Source of the DNA: a bacterium
Lineage (GTDB): Bacteria; Patescibacteriota; Minisyncoccia; Phycocordibacterales; Phycocordibacteraceae
Assembly: GCA_021813835.1 (NCBI GenBank)
Contig: JAKAJJ010000007.1
Location: 1 to 15,190 of the forward strand
Length of the DNA: 15,190 nucleotides
Reading direction: 5' to 3'
Numbering within the stretch: the first letter of the stretch is position 1; every line of letters begins with the position of its first letter. Positions 11,486-15,190 of the stretch are shown here, piece after piece. A model generated the notes under the pieces. It was not told the origin of the DNA, made no database searches, and was given only the letters and a program-made list of their open reading frames with translations. The position numbers were made by a program, and so were the translations under genes.

Positions 11486-11633
11486 CCCAGGCACCTTGCG
11501 TAAATAGGGAGCGGCTGATACAGTGGCCATACAAGATACGAGTGAGTAGCGGAGGGCGAGGCAAATGAAGTCATACGGGAGCTGAATAAAACGCGGAAGC
11601 GAAAGCGGAATTGTTTCCGTGCGTTCGCATTTA

Positions 11634-11765
11634 CTACTGAGCGAGCCGAGCGACAAAGCATGTACTCATGCGTTTGTCCGAGGTGAGCGACTGGAGCAAG
11701 TTCACTTGCTACTGAGCGAGCCGAGCGACAAAGCATGTACTCATGCGTTTGTCCGAGGTGAGCGA
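11634..11765 (+). repeat. Two copies of a 57-bp hairpin-bearing direct repeat, period 75 bp
   Basis: Bases 11634-11690 and 11709-11765 are identical, starting CTACTGAGCGAGCCGAGCGA and ending GGTGAGCGA, separated by 18 nt. Each copy contains ACAAAGCATG-TACT-CATGCgTTTGT, a 10-bp stem with one bulged G and a 4-nt loop. The stem is flanked by GAGCGA words. The second copy ends 53 nt before the rpoB start. The repeat may be an attenuator or protein-binding array for rpoBC, or a genome-wide intergenic repeat. Confidence 0.8.
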
Positions 11766-11784
11766 AAGGAGAAAGCTTTGCTCA

Positions 11785-11790
11785 TATATT
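11785..11790 (+). promoter_or_regulatory. Possible -10 TATATT for rpoB
   Basis: TATATT lies in the only AT-rich stretch before rpoB, 28 nt upstream of ATG 11819, with no clear -35 and no Shine-Dalgarno after it. It departs from the 6-9-nt spacing of the other genes. Confidence 0.3.
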
Positions 11791-11818
11791 TTCCTTATTC
11801 ATTCACGGCCACCACGAC

Positions 11819-14800
11819 ATGCATAAGAAGAATCTCGCCCAGAAGACCTTCGGCGCCTACCGGGCGCCCTCCGTGCCGTTCCCGGACCTCGTCGGGCACC
11901 AGCGCGAGTCGTTCGACTGGCTCACGAAGGACGGCCTCGCCGAACTCTTCAAGGAATTCTCCCCCATCTCCGACTATTCGGGGAAAAAGTTCGAATTGCG
12001 CTTCGAGAAATTCGAGATCGGCGAACCGAAGTGCGACGAAGATTTCGCGCGTGAAAATATGCGCACCTACGAGGCGCCCCTGAAGGCCGTGGTGAAGCTC
12101 ACCAACAAAACGTTCGGATCGCAGAAGTCGCAGGAGCTCTTCCTCGCGGACGTGCCGATGATGACGCCGCACGGCTCGTTCATCGTGTCGGGCGTCGAGC
12201 GCGCCATCGTCCCGCAGCTCGCCCGTTCGTTCGGCGCGTTCTTCATCTCGGAGCTCATCCGCGGCAGGCAGTATTTCGGCGCGAAGATCATCCCGCTGCG
12301 GGGCGTGTGGATCGAGATCGACTCGGAAGCGGACGGCGCGATTTTCGTGAAGATCGACCGCAAGCGCAAATTCCCGGTCACGGAGCTCCTCACCGTCTTC
12401 GGCGGCGGAGTAGGCGAGGCGGTCGCGAAGCATTTCGCGAACGACGAGGCCGCGCTCGCCGCCGTCAAGGCCACGCTCGCGCACGACGAGGCATCCTCGG
12501 TCGAGGAGGCGTACATCGAGATCCACCGCCGCATGCGCGACGGCGACCTCGCGACCCCCGAGAACGCGAAGAATTTCGTCCAATCGCTCTTCTCCGCCGA
12601 GCGCTACGACCTCGGCAAGGTCGGCCGCCACCGCCTGAACGCGCGCTTCGGCCAGCCGGTGACCGAGAAGGCCCTCGAGAAGCGCACGCTCGCGCTCGCG
12701 GACTTCGTCCGCATCGTTTCCGAGATCACGCGCTTGAACGCGGATCCCGCCGCGCGCCCCGACGACATCGACCACCTCGGTTTCCGCCGCGTCCGCTTCG
12801 TGGGCGAACTCCTCCAGGCGCGCATGCGCGTCGGTATGAGCCGGATGAAGCGCAATATTCAGGATCGGATGTCGACCATCGAGAGCGAGACCACGCTTCC
12901 CTTGGCGCTCGTCAACCCGCGCCCGTTCCAAGCGTCCGTGCACGAATTCTTCACGGCCAACCAGCTCTCGCAGTTCATGGACCAGCAGAACATCCTCGCG
13001 GAGCTCGAGAATATGCGCACCCTCTCCGCTCTCGGTCCGGGCGGCCTCACGCGCGAGCGCGCGGGCTTCGAGGTGCGCGACGTGCATCCGTCCCACTACG
13101 GGCGCCTGTGCCCCATTCATACGCCGGAAGGGCAGAACATCGGCCTCATCCTGCGCCTGGCCACCCACGCGCGCACGAACGATTTCGGCGTCATCGAGAC
13201 GCCGTACGTCCGCGTTTCGAAGGGGAAGGCGACCGGCGAGGTCGTCTACCTCAACGCGCTCGACGAAGAGCTTGAAACCATCGCGCACGGCGCGACGAAG
13301 CTCGACGGGGACGGCCGCATCCTTGCCGAATCGGTCGAAGCGCGCCACAAGGGCGATCCCGTCATCGTTTCGCGGGAGGACGTGACCCTTATGGACGCCT
13401 CTACGTACCAGATGTTTTCCATCGCGACCGCGATGATCCCGTTCGTCGGCCACGACGACGCGAACCGCGCTCTGATGGGTAGCAATATGCAGAAGCAGGC
13501 GACGCCGGTCCTCATCCCCGAGGCCCCGCTCGTCGCCACCGGCATCGAGGCGCACGCCGCGCGCTCGACCGGCCGCCTCGTCCTTGCCGAGGAGGCGGGC
13601 GAAGTGACGTACGTCGACGCGCGCAAGGTCGTCGTCACGAACAAGGAAGGCAAGAAACGCGACTACCGCCTCCAAGGTCTCACCCAGACGAACCAGAATT
13701 CGGCGTTCCTCCAGCGCCCGTCGGTGCGCGCGCTCGACAAGGTGAAAAAGGGCGACGTGCTCGCGGACAACTCCTCGACCGACCGCGGCCAGCTCGCGCT
13801 CGGCCAGAACGTCCGCGTCGCGTTCATGAGCTGGAACGGCGCCAACTACGAAGACGCCATCATCATTTCCGAGCGCCTCGTGGAGGACGCGAAATTCACG
13901 ACGGTGCACATCGAGGATTTCGAGTGCGCCGTGCGCGATACGAAGCTCGGCCCCGAGACGACCACCCACGATATTCCGAACGTCGGCGAAATGCGCCTGC
14001 GGAACCTCGACGAAGAAGGCGTCATCCGCATCGGCGCGGAAGTGCGCCCGGGCGACATCCTCGTCGGCAAGGTAACGCCGAAAGGCGAAACCCAGCTCAC
14101 CCCGGAGGAACGCCTCCTGCGCTCCATCTTCGGCGACAAGGCCAAGGACGTGAAAGACACGTCGCTGCGGATGGAAGGCGGCAAGCGCGGCCGCATCATC
14201 AGCGTGCGCGTGTTCAGCCGCGAGAAGGGCGATCAGCTCGAGACCGGCATCATCAAGAAGATCGTCATCACCGTCGCGCAGGTGAGAAACGTCAGTGTCG
14301 GCGACAAGCTCGCGGGACGCCACGGCAATAAGGGCGTCATCAGCCGCGTCCTGCCGGTCGAAGACATGCCCTACGACGAGGACGGCAATCCGGTCGACCT
14401 CATCCTCACCCCGCTCGGCGTCCCGAGCCGCATGAACCTCGGGCAGATCCTCGAGATGCACCTCGGACTCGCGGCGCACACGCTCGGCTACCAGGCCGTC
14501 GTGCCGCCCTTCGCCGGAGCGACGGCGGAGGAAATTAGCGATGAACTCGCGGCCGCCGGATTCTCGCGGGGCGGCAAGATGGTGCTCCACGACGGCCGCA
14601 CGGGCGAGGCGTTCGCCCAGCCGATCGCCGTCGGCTATATGTACATCCTCAAGCTCCACCACATGGTGGAGGACAAGATCCATATGCGCTCCATCGGTCC
14701 GTACTCGCTCATCACCCAGCAGCCCTTGGGCGGCAAGGCGCAGAACGGCGGCCAGCGCTTCGGCGAAATGGAAGTATGGGCCCTGCTGGGCTACGGCTCG

Positions 14801-14998
14801 GCGTATATGCTGCGCGAGATGCTCACCATCAAGTCCGACGACATCACCGGACGTTCCGCCGCCTTCGACGCTATCGTGCGCGGCGAGCCGATCTCGCACG
14901 CGGGCACCCCCGCATCCTTCTCGGTGCTGACGAATCAGATCCGCGGCCTCGCGCTCGACATCGATCCCTTGACGCTGCCGCCCGAACCGGAGGCGTAA
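11819..14998 (+). CDS. rpoB: RNA polymerase beta subunit
   Basis: RpoB forms the catalytic core of RNA polymerase with RpoC. The protein is 1059 aa, against 1342 in E. coli, lacking the large lineage-specific insertions, as expected in reduced genomes. Landmarks: DVPMMTPHGSFIVSGVERAI in the N-terminal lobe; QLSQFMDQQN (from 382) and SALGPGGLTRERAGFEVRDVHPSHYGR in the fork/rifampicin region; SWNGANYEDAI; and GDKLAGRHGNKGVISRV. In the last, K830 and K838 match the two catalytic-centre lysines (E. coli K1065, K1073). The C-terminal GGQRFGEMEVWALLGYGSAYMLREMLTIKSDD clamp-anchor block is present. Rifampicin-pocket positions differ from E. coli: N398 for H526, T401 for R529, A394 for S522. ATG 11819 gives the expected N-terminus. 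rpoC follows after 22 nt. Confidence 0.98.
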   Translation: MHKKNLAQKTFGAYRAPSVPFPDLVGHQRESFDWLTKDGLAELFKEFSPISDYSGKKFELRFEKFEIGEPKCDEDFARENMRTYEAPLKAVVKLTNKTFGSQKSQELFLADVPMMTPHGSFIVSGVERAIVPQLARSFGAFFISELIRGRQYFGAKIIPLRGVWIEIDSEADGAIFVKIDRKRKFPVTELLTVFGGGVGEAVAKHFANDEAALAAVKATLAHDEASSVEEAYIEIHRRMRDGDLATPENAKNFVQSLFSAERYDLGKVGRHRLNARFGQPVTEKALEKRTLALADFVRIVSEITRLNADPAARPDDIDHLGFRRVRFVGELLQARMRVGMSRMKRNIQDRMSTIESETTLPLALVNPRPFQASVHEFFTANQLSQFMDQQNILAELENMRTLSALGPGGLTRERAGFEVRDVHPSHYGRLCPIHTPEGQNIGLILRLATHARTNDFGVIETPYVRVSKGKATGEVVYLNALDEELETIAHGATKLDGDGRILAESVEARHKGDPVIVSREDVTLMDASTYQMFSIATAMIPFVGHDDANRALMGSNMQKQATPVLIPEAPLVATGIEAHAARSTGRLVLAEEAGEVTYVDARKVVVTNKEGKKRDYRLQGLTQTNQNSAFLQRPSVRALDKVKKGDVLADNSSTDRGQLALGQNVRVAFMSWNGANYEDAIIISERLVEDAKFTTVHIEDFECAVRDTKLGPETTTHDIPNVGEMRLRNLDEEGVIRIGAEVRPGDILVGKVTPKGETQLTPEERLLRSIFGDKAKDVKDTSLRMEGGKRGRIISVRVFSREKGDQLETGIIKKIVITVAQVRNVSVGDKLAGRHGNKGVISRVLPVEDMPYDEDGNPVDLILTPLGVPSRMNLGQILEMHLGLAAHTLGYQAVVPPFAGATAEEISDELAAAGFSRGGKMVLHDGRTGEAFAQPIAVGYMYILKLHHMVEDKIHMRSIGPYSLITQQPLGGKAQNGGQRFGEMEVWALLGYGSAYMLREMLTIKSDDITGRSAAFDAIVRGEPISHAGTPASFSVLTNQIRGLALDIDPLTLPPEPEA

Positions 14999-15020
14999 TC
15001 TTTATTCTTTTCCCACTCGT

Positions 15021-15190
15021 ATGGCACTCACCCCCCGCAAAATCCTCCCGTCGCGCGACACCTGGAACGCGCTTCGGCTCACGCTCGCCTCGCCCGAGCG
15101 CATCCTGGCGTGGAGCCATGGGGAAGTAACGAAGCCCGAGACCATCAACTACCGCACCCAGCGGCCGGAAAAGCACGGCCTTTTCGATGA
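15021..15190 (+). CDS. rpoC: RNA polymerase beta' subunit, 5' end only
   Basis: The frame from ATG 15021 is open to the window edge. After a short start (MALTPRKILPSRDTWNALRL) it reads TLASPERILAWSHGEVTKPE followed by TINYRTQRPEKHGLFD. This is the conserved RpoC N-terminus (the family reads LASPExIxxWSxGEVxKPETINYRT...GLF). About 56 residues are seen, ending before the zinc-binding cysteines. It starts 22 nt after rpoB in a pyrimidine-rich spacer (TTTATTCTTTTCCC) without a Shine-Dalgarno. TATTCT (15003-15008) lies 12 nt upstream, but cotranscription with rpoB is the simpler reading. Confidence 0.95.
   Translation, partial: MALTPRKILPSRDTWNALRLTLASPERILAWSHGEVTKPETINYRTQRPEKHGLFD

Larger units (their letters stand above)
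11447..11818. other. 372-nt non-coding gap before rpoB
   Basis: No credible gene is seen on either strand. The gap holds, in order, a weak terminator-like hairpin (11457-11475), about 120 nt without clear structure, and a hairpin at 11599-11628. In that hairpin GCGAA/TTCGC lies outside CGGAA-TTGT-TTCCG. The 75-bp-period tandem repeat (11634-11765) and a short AT-rich stretch before rpoB follow. This is the longest gene-free stretch in the window apart from the pre-nusB region. Confidence 0.65.

Noticed and set aside
11634..11765. CRISPR array
   Set aside because: There are only two copies of a 57-bp unit with an 18-nt spacer, no cas genes nearby, and a repeat too long and spacer too short for CRISPR.
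11619..11810. A frame reading a 25-aa repeated peptide across the tandem repeat
   Set aside because: The 75-bp period is a multiple of three, so any open frame repeats. It has no ribosome site, no promoter at the usual distance, and the repeat is better explained by its hairpins.
11795..14899. Very long antisense open frame opposite rpoB (similarly opposite smc and rnr)
   Set aside because: High GC content with few stop codons creates long shadow frames. The translations are Arg/Val/Asp-rich low-complexity strings with no family motifs, while the sense strand is unmistakable rpoB.
1..15190. tRNA or rRNA genes
   Set aside because: I looked for cloverleaf and conserved rRNA words on both strands in the intergenic gaps and found none. 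The gaps are short and largely explained by promoters, hairpins and repeats.

Overview
The window is bacterial, GC-rich and densely packed with housekeeping genes. Several traits together point to a Patescibacteria/CPR genome, most likely Parcubacteria of the Kaiserbacteria/Adlerbacteria kind. These are a bL32 beginning RMRHTRxHTxNRRSHHALK with no zinc cysteines, a short hinge-less SMC, a 1059-residue RpoB, and an rpsP-khpA-trmD cluster with no rimM. The taxonomic call is inference from gene features, not from a search.

Layout. 1-1110: the 3' part of rnhB and a cysteine-rich orphan gene with a strong Shine-Dalgarno, ended by a good terminator. 1120-1547: rpmF (bL32) with promoter and terminator. 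1546-1892: a roughly 320-nt nested inverted-repeat region that runs into the nusB start codon. 1889-5801: nusB fused to a Nudix domain, rnc (RNase III) and smc. 5826-7063: a lower-GC accessory patch with an orphan helical protein and a REP-associated tyrosine transposase (RAYT, minus strand) bracketed by two identical REP hairpins. 7071-9026: rnr (RNase R, minus strand), divergent from rpsP. 9076-11172: rpsP, khpA, a RBBP9/YdeN-like serine hydrolase and trmD; the last three are separated by 2 nt each. 11213-11818: a 77-residue orphan gene with a strong Shine-Dalgarno, then about 370 nt of non-coding sequence with a 75-bp-period tandem repeat. 11819-15190: rpoB and the start of rpoC.

How the parts work together. 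Most of the window is core transcription (NusB, RpoB, RpoC), RNA processing and decay (RNase III, RNase R), translation (bL32, bS16, KhpA, TrmD) and chromosome maintenance (RNase HII, SMC). The accessory layer is the RAYT and its REP hairpins. One REP-like palindrome sits in frame inside trmD, and a variant sits in frame inside the RAYT gene itself.

Regulatory pattern. At least seven genes (rpmF, nusB, smc, the 5826 gene, RAYT, rnr, rpsP, khpA) have a TANNNT -10 hexamer, often extended as TGnTANNNT, ending only 6-9 nt before the start codon. This implies leaderless or nearly leaderless mRNAs. The two orphan genes at 578 and 11213 instead have textbook AGGAGG sites. The main leads are this two-mode initiation pattern, the folded region before nusB, and the in-frame REP palindrome in trmD.
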